NCBI GenBank assembly: GCA_049682815.1
Contig: JBAUII010000130.1
Span: forward strand, 1 to 19,796
DNA from: DASWID01 sp049682815
GTDB taxonomy: Bacteria > Desulfobacterota_D > UBA1144 > Nemesobacterales > CSP1-2
Direction: 5' to 3'
DNA length: 19,796 nucleotides
Both the position numbers and the translations under genes were made by a program. Below are positions 7,243 to 14,757 of the stretch, in pieces. The first letter of the stretch is position 1. Each line of letters opens with the position of its first letter. Below the pieces are notes generated by a model, which did not search any database, was not told where the DNA came from, and saw nothing but the letters and a program-made list of their open reading frames with translations.

Positions 7243-8334
7243 ATGAAAACTCTATTATCATCTAGATCGAAAGTGCCTTTATCATCGATTCGTTTCATTC
7301 CTCTCACCCTGCTGATCGTTCTCGGGAATCTAATCGCTCTCAGCCATTGGTATCCCACTGCTTGGTCAGAGCAACCATCCAACAATACAAACAATACAAA
7401 GGTAAAGGCCGTTGATACACTCGGAATGACGGTCTCAGACATGGATCGTTCCCTCAGTTTCTACACCGGTGTTCTTCCTTTCGAAAAGGTTTCGGATGTC
7501 GAGGTCTGGGGACCCGAGTACGAGCACCTTCAGGGAATCTTTGGCATACGTATGCGTGTCGCGCGTTTGAGGCTAGGTGATCAGTTCATCGAGTTAACCG
7601 AATATCTGACTCCAAAGGGAAGGCCAATACCAATCGATTCTCGAAGCAATGATAAATGGTTTCAGCACATAGCAATCGTCGTAGATGACATGGATAAGGC
7701 GTATGAGCATCTTCGTAGATACAAGGTTCAGCACGCTTCTACTGCCCCTCAGACACTTCCAGACTGGAACAAAGCCGCCGCAGGAATAAAGGCCTTTTAT
7801 TTTAAGGATCCCGACGGGCATAATCTAGAGATCATATACTTCCCTCCCGGAAAAGGTGACCCAAAATGGCAGGTCCCCACCGACAAATTATTTATGGGTA
7901 TAGATCATACGGCGATAGTTGTAGGCGATACAGATCAAAGCCTAAAGTTTTACCGAGACTTATTGGGGATTGATGTCAAGGGCGGAAGTGAAAATTATGG
8001 AGCAGAGCAGGAACACTTGAATAACGTATTCGGAGCGCACTTAGAGATAACCGGCCTTCGGACGCCAATAGGACCCGGTATCGAATTTCTAGAATATGTC
8101 GCACCTGACGACGGCCGCCCAATTCCTGTTGACGAGCACGCAAACGATATAATGCACTGGCAGACAACCCTCGTAGTGGATGACGTAGATGATGCGGCAC
8201 GGCAAATCAGAGCGGGAGATTACAAATTTGTCTCATCCGGCGTCGTGGAGCTTCCGGATAATAAACTTGGTTTTAGAAAAGGAGTCCTATTTCGTGACTC
8301 CGACGGTCACGTTATGAGAATAGTAGAAAAATAA
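7243..8334 (+). CDS. Exported or anchored protein with two VOC (glyoxalase/dioxygenase-fold) domains
   Basis: The 363-residue protein has an N-terminal hydrophobic segment (residues about 18-36, FIPLTLLIVLGNLIALSHW) that acts as a signal peptide or anchor. Two vicinal-oxygen-chelate domains follow at about 55-200 and 218-363. Each contains the typical DxDxSLxFYxxxL start (SDMDRSLSFYTGVLPF and GDTDQSLKFYRDLLG) and a DPDGH or DSDGH turn near the end (FKDPDGHNLEIIYF, FRDSDGHVMRIVEK). The second domain keeps the metal-ligand-like His in GIDHTAIVV; in the first domain that position reads TLGMTV, so it may have lost its metal site. VOC proteins include glyoxalase I, ring-cleaving dioxygenases and resistance proteins, and the activity here cannot be chosen. 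Envelope location of a VOC protein is unusual but fits its exported neighbours. No strong Shine-Dalgarno is seen before the ATG. Confidence 0.85.
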   Translation: MKTLLSSRSKVPLSSIRFIPLTLLIVLGNLIALSHWYPTAWSEQPSNNTNNTKVKAVDTLGMTVSDMDRSLSFYTGVLPFEKVSDVEVWGPEYEHLQGIFGIRMRVARLRLGDQFIELTEYLTPKGRPIPIDSRSNDKWFQHIAIVVDDMDKAYEHLRRYKVQHASTAPQTLPDWNKAAAGIKAFYFKDPDGHNLEIIYFPPGKGDPKWQVPTDKLFMGIDHTAIVVGDTDQSLKFYRDLLGIDVKGGSENYGAEQEHLNNVFGAHLEITGLRTPIGPGIEFLEYVAPDDGRPIPVDEHANDIMHWQTTLVVDDVDDAARQIRAGDYKFVSSGVVELPDNKLGFRKGVLFRDSDGHVMRIVEK

Positions 8335-8380
8335 TCGACTACTAATAATTGAGCAACACTTAATTCGCGGGAGGTTAAAC

Positions 8381-9487
8381 ATGAAGGCAATAGCCGTTAT
8401 ACCAGGCAAACCAAATTCAATTCATTTGCGAGAGGTGCCCAAACCAAAACTAACCGACATTCCAAATGGGCGCGGAGTATTGGTCAAGGTACTTCGCGTC
8501 GGCGTGGATGGAACCGATAAAGAGATCAATGCAGCAGAATATGGCGCTGCACCGCCGGGGGATGATTACCTCATAACAGGGCATGAATCCTTTGGCATTG
8601 TAGAAGAGGTCGGGCCGAATGTCAGCGAGTTACAACCAGGTGATTATGTTGTAGCCACGGTGAGACGTCCGGGCAATTCACCCTACGATAAGATTGGAAT
8701 GTATGACATGACAACCGATGACGTGTACTTTGAGCGTGGAATAAACCTTCGTCATGGATACCTGACAGAATACTATGTTGATGATCCGGAATACATAGTA
8801 AAGGTGCCACAGGGGCTGAAGGAGGTCGGGGTCGTTCTTGAGCCTACAAGCGTGATAGAAAAGGGTATAGTCCAGGCTTATGAGATCCAGCGCAGGCTTA
8901 GAATTTGGAACCCAAGGCGAGCCGCAGTGCTTGGAGCGGGAACGATCGGAATACTGGCAACTATGGCCCTCCGTCTGAGGGGGTTAGAAGTCTGCACATT
9001 CGGAAGGACCAAACCACCGTACTTAAATTCAGATCTATTGGGAGAAATAGGAGCCTGCTATCACAGCACTGATGATATTACTCTCACTAATTCTGCTAAA
9101 GAGCATGGTCCATATAATCTCATCTTTGAAGCGACGGGATTTTCGCCAATTGTCTTTGAAGCCATGAATATACTGGGGAAAAACGGTGTCCTTGTACTCT
9201 CAAGTGTAACCGGCGGAGGAAGAACGATAGAGGTTCCAGCGGATATGATTAATCTGGGATTTGTACTCGGAAACAAGGTTGTAGTGGGCACCGTGAACGC
9301 AAACAGGGAGTATTTTGAGATAGGGGTCAAGGATCTTTCACAGGCAGACCTCGAATGGCCGGGCTGGCTCTCAAAGCTCCTAACCCATCCCGTCAAAGGG
9401 CTTGAAAATTATGAGGAATTGATGACTACGCTCACAAATGCAAAAGGGGCAATTAAGGTTTTTTGCGAAGTCGCACCATTGACGTGA
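8381..9487 (+). CDS. gdh: Glucose 1-dehydrogenase, zinc-dependent MDR family (archaeal type)
   Basis: The 368-residue cytoplasmic enzyme should oxidise glucose (or galactose) to the lactone with NAD(P)+. It resembles the archaeal glucose dehydrogenases of the medium-chain dehydrogenase family: an N-terminal GroES-like domain with GTDKEI, GHESFGIVEEVG and the family hallmark YYVDDPEYIVKVP, then a Rossmann domain with VLGAGTIGIL. The catalytic zinc ligands appear to be D43 (where Sulfolobus has Cys in GICGTD), H68 and E154. Asp at the first position and the lack of a four-Cys structural-zinc lobe match the haloarchaeal (Haloferax) form rather than the Sulfolobus one. The arginine in TFGRTKPP after the second strand suggests use of NADP. 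GGGAGG just before the ATG supports the start. It precedes two glucan-degrading genes, consistent with oxidising released glucose. Confidence 0.88.
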   Translation: MKAIAVIPGKPNSIHLREVPKPKLTDIPNGRGVLVKVLRVGVDGTDKEINAAEYGAAPPGDDYLITGHESFGIVEEVGPNVSELQPGDYVVATVRRPGNSPYDKIGMYDMTTDDVYFERGINLRHGYLTEYYVDDPEYIVKVPQGLKEVGVVLEPTSVIEKGIVQAYEIQRRLRIWNPRRAAVLGAGTIGILATMALRLRGLEVCTFGRTKPPYLNSDLLGEIGACYHSTDDITLTNSAKEHGPYNLIFEATGFSPIVFEAMNILGKNGVLVLSSVTGGGRTIEVPADMINLGFVLGNKVVVGTVNANREYFEIGVKDLSQADLEWPGWLSKLLTHPVKGLENYEELMTTLTNAKGAIKVFCEVAPLT

Positions 9488-9489
9488 AA

Positions 9490-9605
9490 AAATCACAAAT
9501 CTCAAAAAGCAAATTCCAAATTAGATGGTTAAACCTTTTGCTTGTGATTTGAATATTGGTAATTGTAATTTGTTTGCAGATTGTTGCTTGGAGTTTGTAA
9601 TTTCA
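9490..9605. repeat. AT-rich leader with a 9-bp inverted repeat and TTTGTAATTT-like repeats
   Basis: AAATCACAA (9490-9498) is perfectly inverted at 9542-9550 (TTGTGATTT). The stretch that follows repeats variants of TTGTAATTT (9562-9570 and 9595-9602 region) and GCAAATTCCAAATT is found near its start. It fills the gap between the glucose dehydrogenase and glucosidase genes and could fold into a long stem-loop in the mRNA. It resembles an interspersed repeat more than a promoter. Confidence 0.5.
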
Positions 9606-9610
9606 ACGAT

Positions 9611-9616
9611 GGGAGG
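9611..9616 (+). promoter_or_regulatory. Ribosome binding site that sets the glucosidase start at 9623
   Basis: GGGAGG lies 6 nt before ATG 9623. An upstream in-frame TTG at 9581 would add 14 residues (MLLGVCNFNDGRKT) translated from the AT-rich repeat, so it is rejected as the start. Confidence 0.8.
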
Positions 9617-9622
9617 AAAACA

Positions 9623-12322
9623 ATGACTAATGAAGAAAAAAGGCTTGAGGAAGACCGTAACAGAAAGGCCTATTGGAAGCGTTGGGGACCATATTTGAGT
9701 GAACGACAGTGGGGAACAGTAAGAGAGGACTATAGTCCCTATGGAGCAGCGTGGGACTATCTTACGCACGACCAGGCACGATTTCGGGCATACAGGTGGG
9801 GAGAAGACGGGATCGCCGGTATTTCAGACAACCACCAGCGACTTTGCTTTGCAATAGCACTCTGGAATGGAAATGACCAGATTATAAAGGAAAGACTTTT
9901 CGGCTTAACCGGAAGTGAAGGCAATCACGGTGAGGACGTAAAAGAATACTATTTTTATATAGATAGCACTCCAACCCATTCATACATGAAGTATCTCTAC
10001 AAGTATCCGCAAGATGCCTTTCCTTACTCCCAGCTCGTGGAAAAGAATAGGCTGAGGAGCCGGAGGGATTTCGAATTTGAACTCATGGACACCCGTGTAT
10101 TTCGCGACGACCGCTATTTCGATGTATTCGTGGAATACGCCAAGGATGAGCCGGATGACATACTCATTAAAATTGCCGTCGTAAACCGGGGAAACGAAGA
10201 GGCGGTTTTGCACCTTTTACCAACCATATGGTTTCGCAACACATGGACCTGGAATGGTGACGTCGATAAACCCTATCTGAAGGACGTAAAGGGAAAGGGG
10301 GGCAATGCCCTAGTGGAAGTTTCTCACCCGGGTCTCGGAAAAATGTGGTTACACTGCGACAACCCGGATGAAATTCTCTTCACAGAAAATGAGACCAACT
10401 ATGAAAGACTATACGGGATTAATCACGGAAACCGCTATTGTAAAAGCGGTATTGATGAATACATCGTACACAACAAAAAAGATGCCGTAAATCCAGAAAA
10501 GTTAGGCACAAAAGCATCGCCCCATTATATACTGCGCATTGGCTCCGGAGAGAAACATATCATCCGGCTCCGTCTTACCAACAAAAAGGGTTTGCCTAAC
10601 CCACTCGGAGATCAATTTGAATCAATTTTCAATGATCGTTTGAAAGAGGCAGACGAATTCTACAGCACTCTTTCACCCTCCCTGCTAACCGAAGATTTGA
10701 GGAGTATCCAGAGACAGGCTTTCGCTGGTATGCTCTGGAGTAAACAGTTCTACCACTACATAGTAGAAGATTGGTTAAAAGGGGATCCCGCCACCCCAAG
10801 ACCTCCTAAGGAGCGTAATAACGGCAGGAATCGCGATTGGATTCATCTCTATAACGACGACATCCTTTCCATGCCCGATAAATGGGAATACCCGTGGTTC
10901 GCTGCATGGGACCTGGCATTTCATACGATTCCTCTCGCAATGATCGATCCGGAATTTGCAAAACGTCAACTGATACTACTTACGCGCGAATGGTATATGC
11001 ACCCCAACGGTCAACTTCCTGCGTATGAATGGGCTTTTGGCGATGTTAACCCACCTGTCCATGCCTGGGCGGCGCTCCGTGTATATAAAATAGAGAAAAA
11101 GATGTACGGCCGCGAAGACAGACTATTCTTAGAAAGGGTTTTTCAGAAGCTACTTCTCAATTTTACATGGTGGGTGAACCGAAAGGACTCAGAAGGCAAA
11201 AACGTATTTGAGGGAGGTTTTCTGGGATTAGATAACATCGGCGTTTTTGATAGGAGCGCAAAACTCCCAACAGGTGGAAGGATTGAGCAGGCAGACGGAA
11301 CAAGCTGGATGGGAATGTATTGTTTGAACATGCTGGCTATAGCCCTGGAATTGGCCAAATATAATCCGAGCTACGAGGACATCGCCAGCAAGTTTTTCGA
11401 GCATTTTCTCTATATAGCAGACGCAATGAATTTGCTTGGGGAAGGCAGAGGGCTTTGGGACGAAGAAGATGGTTTCTACTACGACGTCCTGAATTTACCG
11501 GATGGCCGCCACCTTCCCATGAAAGTCCGTTCAATGGTGGGGCTTATACCGCTGTTTGCCGTTCAGACAATGGAAGCCGATACCCTTGATATGCTTCGAG
11601 GTTTTAAAGGACGGCTTGAATGGTTTATAGATAACCGCGAGGAACTTAAGAAAAATGTCGCCTGCATGAGAACACCCGGCGCTCGCGAAAGGAGACTTCT
11701 CTCGATTGTGAACCAGGAGAAGCTTAGGCGCATACTCCAGAAGATGCTTGATGAAAACGAATTCCTCGGGCCGTATGGAATACGCGCCATATCCAGGTTT
11801 CATGCGTCAAATCCATATGTGTTCCACGTTAATGGTCAAGAATTCAGGGTCGATTATGAACCAGCCGAATCCTCGAGCGGTCTCTTCGGCGGCAACTCCA
11901 ATTGGCGGGGACCCGTCTGGTTCCCGGTCAATTTTCTACTGGTGGAGGCACTGCAAAAGTTCCATTACTATCTCGGTGACGGATTCAAGGTTGAGTGTCC
12001 CACCGGTTCGGGTAAAGAAATGACTCTTTGGGAAGTGGCATCCGAACTATCTCACAGGCTTATGAGCATCTTCCTCAGAGACTCATCGGGTAGGAGACCC
12101 GTATACGGTGGGATTGAAAAGTTCCAGAATGATCCTCACTGGCGTGATTTAATACTTTTCCATGAATACTTTCATGGAGATAACGGAGCCGGAGTCGGGG
12201 CTAGTCATCAGACGGGCTGGACGGGAGTTGTGGCAAAGCTTATACAGCAATGCGGAGAATACTGTCTACAAGATAAGGCACCTGAACGGATAAAAAACCC
12301 TCAGGAAGAGAACAGAATGTAG
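9623..12322 (+). CDS. GH63/MGH1-like glycoside hydrolase (putative glucosidase)
   Basis: The 899-residue protein belongs to the family usually called glucosidase, related to GH63 and to yeast YMR196W. Its N-terminal half (about 1-360) is a beta-sandwich with family hallmarks such as ERQWGTVREDYSPYG, YRWGEDGIAGISD, LTGSEGNHGEDVKEYYFYID and TPTHSYMKYLYKYPQDAFPY. The C-terminal half (about 395-880) is an (alpha/alpha)6 barrel. By analogy with E. coli YgjK, the likely general acid is D430 in FAAWDLAFHTIP and the base is E848 in FHEYFHGDNGAG; both assignments are inferred from position. There is no signal peptide, so it acts in the cytoplasm, probably on an alpha-glucoside or mannosylglycerate-like compound. 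It lies between glucose dehydrogenase and the debranching enzyme, suggesting use of glucose-containing oligosaccharides. The start is chosen by the GGGAGG at 9611. Confidence 0.92.
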   Translation: MTNEEKRLEEDRNRKAYWKRWGPYLSERQWGTVREDYSPYGAAWDYLTHDQARFRAYRWGEDGIAGISDNHQRLCFAIALWNGNDQIIKERLFGLTGSEGNHGEDVKEYYFYIDSTPTHSYMKYLYKYPQDAFPYSQLVEKNRLRSRRDFEFELMDTRVFRDDRYFDVFVEYAKDEPDDILIKIAVVNRGNEEAVLHLLPTIWFRNTWTWNGDVDKPYLKDVKGKGGNALVEVSHPGLGKMWLHCDNPDEILFTENETNYERLYGINHGNRYCKSGIDEYIVHNKKDAVNPEKLGTKASPHYILRIGSGEKHIIRLRLTNKKGLPNPLGDQFESIFNDRLKEADEFYSTLSPSLLTEDLRSIQRQAFAGMLWSKQFYHYIVEDWLKGDPATPRPPKERNNGRNRDWIHLYNDDILSMPDKWEYPWFAAWDLAFHTIPLAMIDPEFAKRQLILLTREWYMHPNGQLPAYEWAFGDVNPPVHAWAALRVYKIEKKMYGREDRLFLERVFQKLLLNFTWWVNRKDSEGKNVFEGGFLGLDNIGVFDRSAKLPTGGRIEQADGTSWMGMYCLNMLAIALELAKYNPSYEDIASKFFEHFLYIADAMNLLGEGRGLWDEEDGFYYDVLNLPDGRHLPMKVRSMVGLIPLFAVQTMEADTLDMLRGFKGRLEWFIDNREELKKNVACMRTPGARERRLLSIVNQEKLRRILQKMLDENEFLGPYGIRAISRFHASNPYVFHVNGQEFRVDYEPAESSSGLFGGNSNWRGPVWFPVNFLLVEALQKFHYYLGDGFKVECPTGSGKEMTLWEVASELSHRLMSIFLRDSSGRRPVYGGIEKFQNDPHWRDLILFHEYFHGDNGAGVGASHQTGWTGVVAKLIQQCGEYCLQDKAPERIKNPQEENRM

Positions 12323-12398
12323 ATGAAGATCACCTCGACGGGTCGAGAGATCTATGACAGTTTAAGATATGATTAAATCTGTAGGGAACACACATCTG

Positions 12399-12418
12399 TC
12401 CTGAGCCTGGCCGAAGGA
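12399..12418. repeat. CTGAGC/CCGAAGG hairpin repeat, copy 6
   Basis: TCCTGAGC, CTGG, CCGAAGGA: same length and ends as the copy at 3372-3391, with a changed centre. It lies in the gap between the glucosidase and debranching-enzyme genes. A short palindrome, CTCGAC-GG-GTCGAG, also occurs at 12334-12347. Confidence 0.6.
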
Positions 12419-12487
12419 TATGCGTTCCCCACCCAAATGAATTTTAAACAATAATTAGCGCACAAGTAGCGGGAGCTTCGTTTAACA

Positions 12488-14488
12488 ATGGTTGTCAAAT
12501 TCGGCCGCGAAACTTGCGGTTACCCTGAATCAGCCGAAAACAGGGAATGGTTGGCTACCAACGGGATTGGTGGTTACGCCTCCGGTACCGTAGCAGGGAT
12601 TCTTACTCGACGCTATCACGGTTTGCTCGTAGCCACTCTCAAGCCCCCCCTAGGCAGAACCCTCCTGCTTTCCAAACTCGACGAGACCGTAACTTACGAC
12701 GGATCGGATTACGAGCTATTCGCGAACCGCTGGAGCGACGGGACCGTATCGCCCCGAGGCTTTCTCAATATAGAGAGGTTCAGTCTCGATGGCACCATAG
12801 CGGTTTGGATATTCGCATGCGCGAATGCCTTAATGGAAAAACGTATATGGATGAAGCAGGGCGCGAACACCACCTACATCCGCTACACCTTGACCCGCGC
12901 GACCGCACCACTAACCCTTTCAATTAAGGTGCTGGTTAATTATCGTGATTACCACGCCACCACGCACGCTGGTGGATGGAACATGAAGGTTGAAAATTTC
13001 GGCCAGGGGATCCGCATAGTGGCCTATCCCGAGGCTACACCCTTTTATATCCTATCAGATAAGGCCGAGCCTCAATCCACACATGACTGGTACTATGGCT
13101 TCAATCTAGCCCTAGAACAATACCGCGGTCTCGATCACTTAGAAGATCATCTGCACTCCGCAACATTTAGAGCGACCCTTAACCCGGGTGAGTATCTTAC
13201 AGTCGTGGCAAGTACGGATGAGAACGCAGTTTCAAATGGCGAACGTGCACTCGTATCGCGAATGAGCTATGAAAAGGAGCTCATAGAAAAACTACGCTCA
13301 ACAATCCCTGGAGGCGTAGATCATATTCCAGCCTGGATAAGTCAACTTGCACTTGCGTCGGATCAGTTTATTGCCAACAGGCCCCTGCAAGAAGAGCCTG
13401 ACGGCAAAACCATAATCGCGGGCTACCACTGGTTTGGCGACTGGGGTAGAGACACAATGATCAGTCTGCCCGGTCTCACTATTTGTACTGGCAGGCCGGA
13501 CGTGTGTCGCTCCATTTTGCGAACATTCGCAAAATACGTCGATCGTGGAATGTTACCGAATAGGTTTCCGGATTCAGGTGAACAACCAGAATACAACACT
13601 GTAGATGCAACTCTGTGGTACTTTGAAGCAATTCGCGCATATCATGAAGCTACCGGGGACGATGATCTCATCGTCGAACTATTTCCAGTTCTTGTTGAAA
13701 TAATTGACTGGCACATTCGTGGAACCCGGTACAAGATTCATGTGGACCCGGAGGATGGCTTGCTCTCTTCCGGTGAAAAAGGGGTTCAATTAACATGGAT
13801 GGATGCCAAAATCGGCGATTGGGTTGTGACACCTCGCACAGGAAAGGCGGTCGAGGTAAATGCACTTTGGTACAACGCATTGCGAACAATGGTTAAGATC
13901 GCAAAACGGATTAAAAAACCATTTGAAGATTATGAATCAGCGGCTAAGCTAACCTTCAAAGGATTCAGTCGGTTTTGGAATGAAAAGGATCGATTCTGTT
14001 ATGATGTCATAGATGGACCTGATGGAGATGACCCAACTCTCAGACCAAACCAGATATTTGCTGTCTCACTACCTGAAAGCCCACTAAATACTCCACAACA
14101 AAAGGCAGTGGTAGATATTTGCGCTCTTCGCCTACTCACATCGCATGGACTTAGGAGCCTTGATAATAGGAATCCCCAATATAAAGGACATTATGGAGGA
14201 GACCAGTTTCACAGAGATAGTGCATACCATCAGGGAACAGTATGGGGATGGTTGCTGGGACCTTTTGTTCTAGCACACCTTAAAGTCTATAAGGACCCAA
14301 CCAGGGCTAGAGAATTTCTAGAATCAATGTCTAATCAATTACTCGCGCATGGCCTCGGGACTCTGAGCGAAATCTACGATGGAGATGCACCCTTTTCTCC
14401 AAGGGGATGTATCGCCCAGGCTTGGACAGTCGCTGAGGTATTTAGGGCCTGGCTAGCCACAGAGAGATCGTCTCAAGAAAAACTGTAG
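12488..14488 (+). CDS. Amylo-alpha-1,6-glucosidase / glycogen-debranching enzyme (GH133-type)
   Basis: The 666-residue protein matches bacterial and archaeal debranching enzymes with a GDE N-terminal domain (about 15-230: EWLATNGIGGYASGTVAGILTRRYHGLLVA) and a GDE C-terminal catalytic (alpha/alpha)6 domain (about 290-655). Diagnostic motifs are GYHWFGDWGRDTMISLPG (D318, R321, D322), GMLPNRFPDSGEQPEYNTVDATLW, DPEDGLLSSGEKGVQLTWMDAKIGDWVVTPRTGKAVEVNALWYN and DSAYHQGTVWGWLLGPF, the last two described by their key words only. It should hydrolyse alpha-1,6 branch points of glycogen or similar glucans in the cytoplasm. The length is normal for the family. GGGAG at 12470-12474 lies a rather long 13 nt before the ATG. 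It ends the + strand carbohydrate block, 165 bp after the glucosidase gene. Confidence 0.93.
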   Translation: MVVKFGRETCGYPESAENREWLATNGIGGYASGTVAGILTRRYHGLLVATLKPPLGRTLLLSKLDETVTYDGSDYELFANRWSDGTVSPRGFLNIERFSLDGTIAVWIFACANALMEKRIWMKQGANTTYIRYTLTRATAPLTLSIKVLVNYRDYHATTHAGGWNMKVENFGQGIRIVAYPEATPFYILSDKAEPQSTHDWYYGFNLALEQYRGLDHLEDHLHSATFRATLNPGEYLTVVASTDENAVSNGERALVSRMSYEKELIEKLRSTIPGGVDHIPAWISQLALASDQFIANRPLQEEPDGKTIIAGYHWFGDWGRDTMISLPGLTICTGRPDVCRSILRTFAKYVDRGMLPNRFPDSGEQPEYNTVDATLWYFEAIRAYHEATGDDDLIVELFPVLVEIIDWHIRGTRYKIHVDPEDGLLSSGEKGVQLTWMDAKIGDWVVTPRTGKAVEVNALWYNALRTMVKIAKRIKKPFEDYESAAKLTFKGFSRFWNEKDRFCYDVIDGPDGDDPTLRPNQIFAVSLPESPLNTPQQKAVVDICALRLLTSHGLRSLDNRNPQYKGHYGGDQFHRDSAYHQGTVWGWLLGPFVLAHLKVYKDPTRAREFLESMSNQLLAHGLGTLSEIYDGDAPFSPRGCIAQAWTVAEVFRAWLATERSSQEKL

Positions 14489-14506
14489 GCACGAACTTGT
14501 TCGTGC
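14489..14506. repeat. 18-bp perfect palindrome right after the debranching-enzyme stop codon
   Basis: GCACGAAC (14489-14496), TT, GTTCGTGC (14499-14506). It begins at the first base after the TAG stop and is followed by AAAAA, not T, so it is not a classic terminator on this strand. A partial echo, TGCACGAA, follows at 14513-14520. It may be a 3'-end stabilising hairpin or a protein-binding palindrome. Confidence 0.6.
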
Positions 14507-14586
14507 AAAAACTGCACGAAGACGGAAACGGTCACGAATAAGTATCAATGATGAAGGATGCCAAAGAGCCATCATCCCCATCCGAA

Positions 14587-14608
14587 CCTTCCCCTTCAAA
14601 GGGGAAGG
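14587..14608 (+). terminator. Possible terminator of the carbohydrate gene block
   Basis: CCTTCCCC (14587-14594) and GGGGAAGG (14601-14608) form a GC-rich 8-bp stem with a 6-nt loop, followed by GATTTT. It lies in the convergent gap between the debranching-enzyme gene and the sigma-54 activator gene. The T tract is short, so it may instead be just a dispersed hairpin. Confidence 0.45.
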
Positions 14609-14676
14609 GATTTTGCAAGCCTATACATTCCAGTTTGTAGAAGATAAAAGTTTTCCTCCCTCGAGAAGTGCCGAGC

Positions 14677-14698
14677 GGCCTGAGCTCAGTCGAAGGCC
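14677..14698. repeat. CTGAGC/TCGAAGG hairpin repeat, copy 7
   Basis: GGCC (14677-14680) and GGCC (14695-14698) flank TGAGCTCAGTCGAA, giving the core CCTGAGC...TCGAAGG. This is the fullest copy in the window and lies in a convergent intergenic gap. Confidence 0.65.
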
Positions 14699-14757
14699 GT
14701 CCTGAATCCACGAGTAAGCCCAAGCTTATATATTAATCGTCTGCGGGTTCTTTGACT

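Noticed and set aside
9581..9622. Upstream TTG start for the glucosidase
   Set aside because: The extension is translated from the AT-rich repeat and the GGGAGG site fits ATG 9623.
14532..14723. 63-codon open frame on the - strand between the debranching enzyme and activator genes
   Set aside because: It covers the hairpins and the CTGAGC repeat, has no ribosome site and no recognisable domain.
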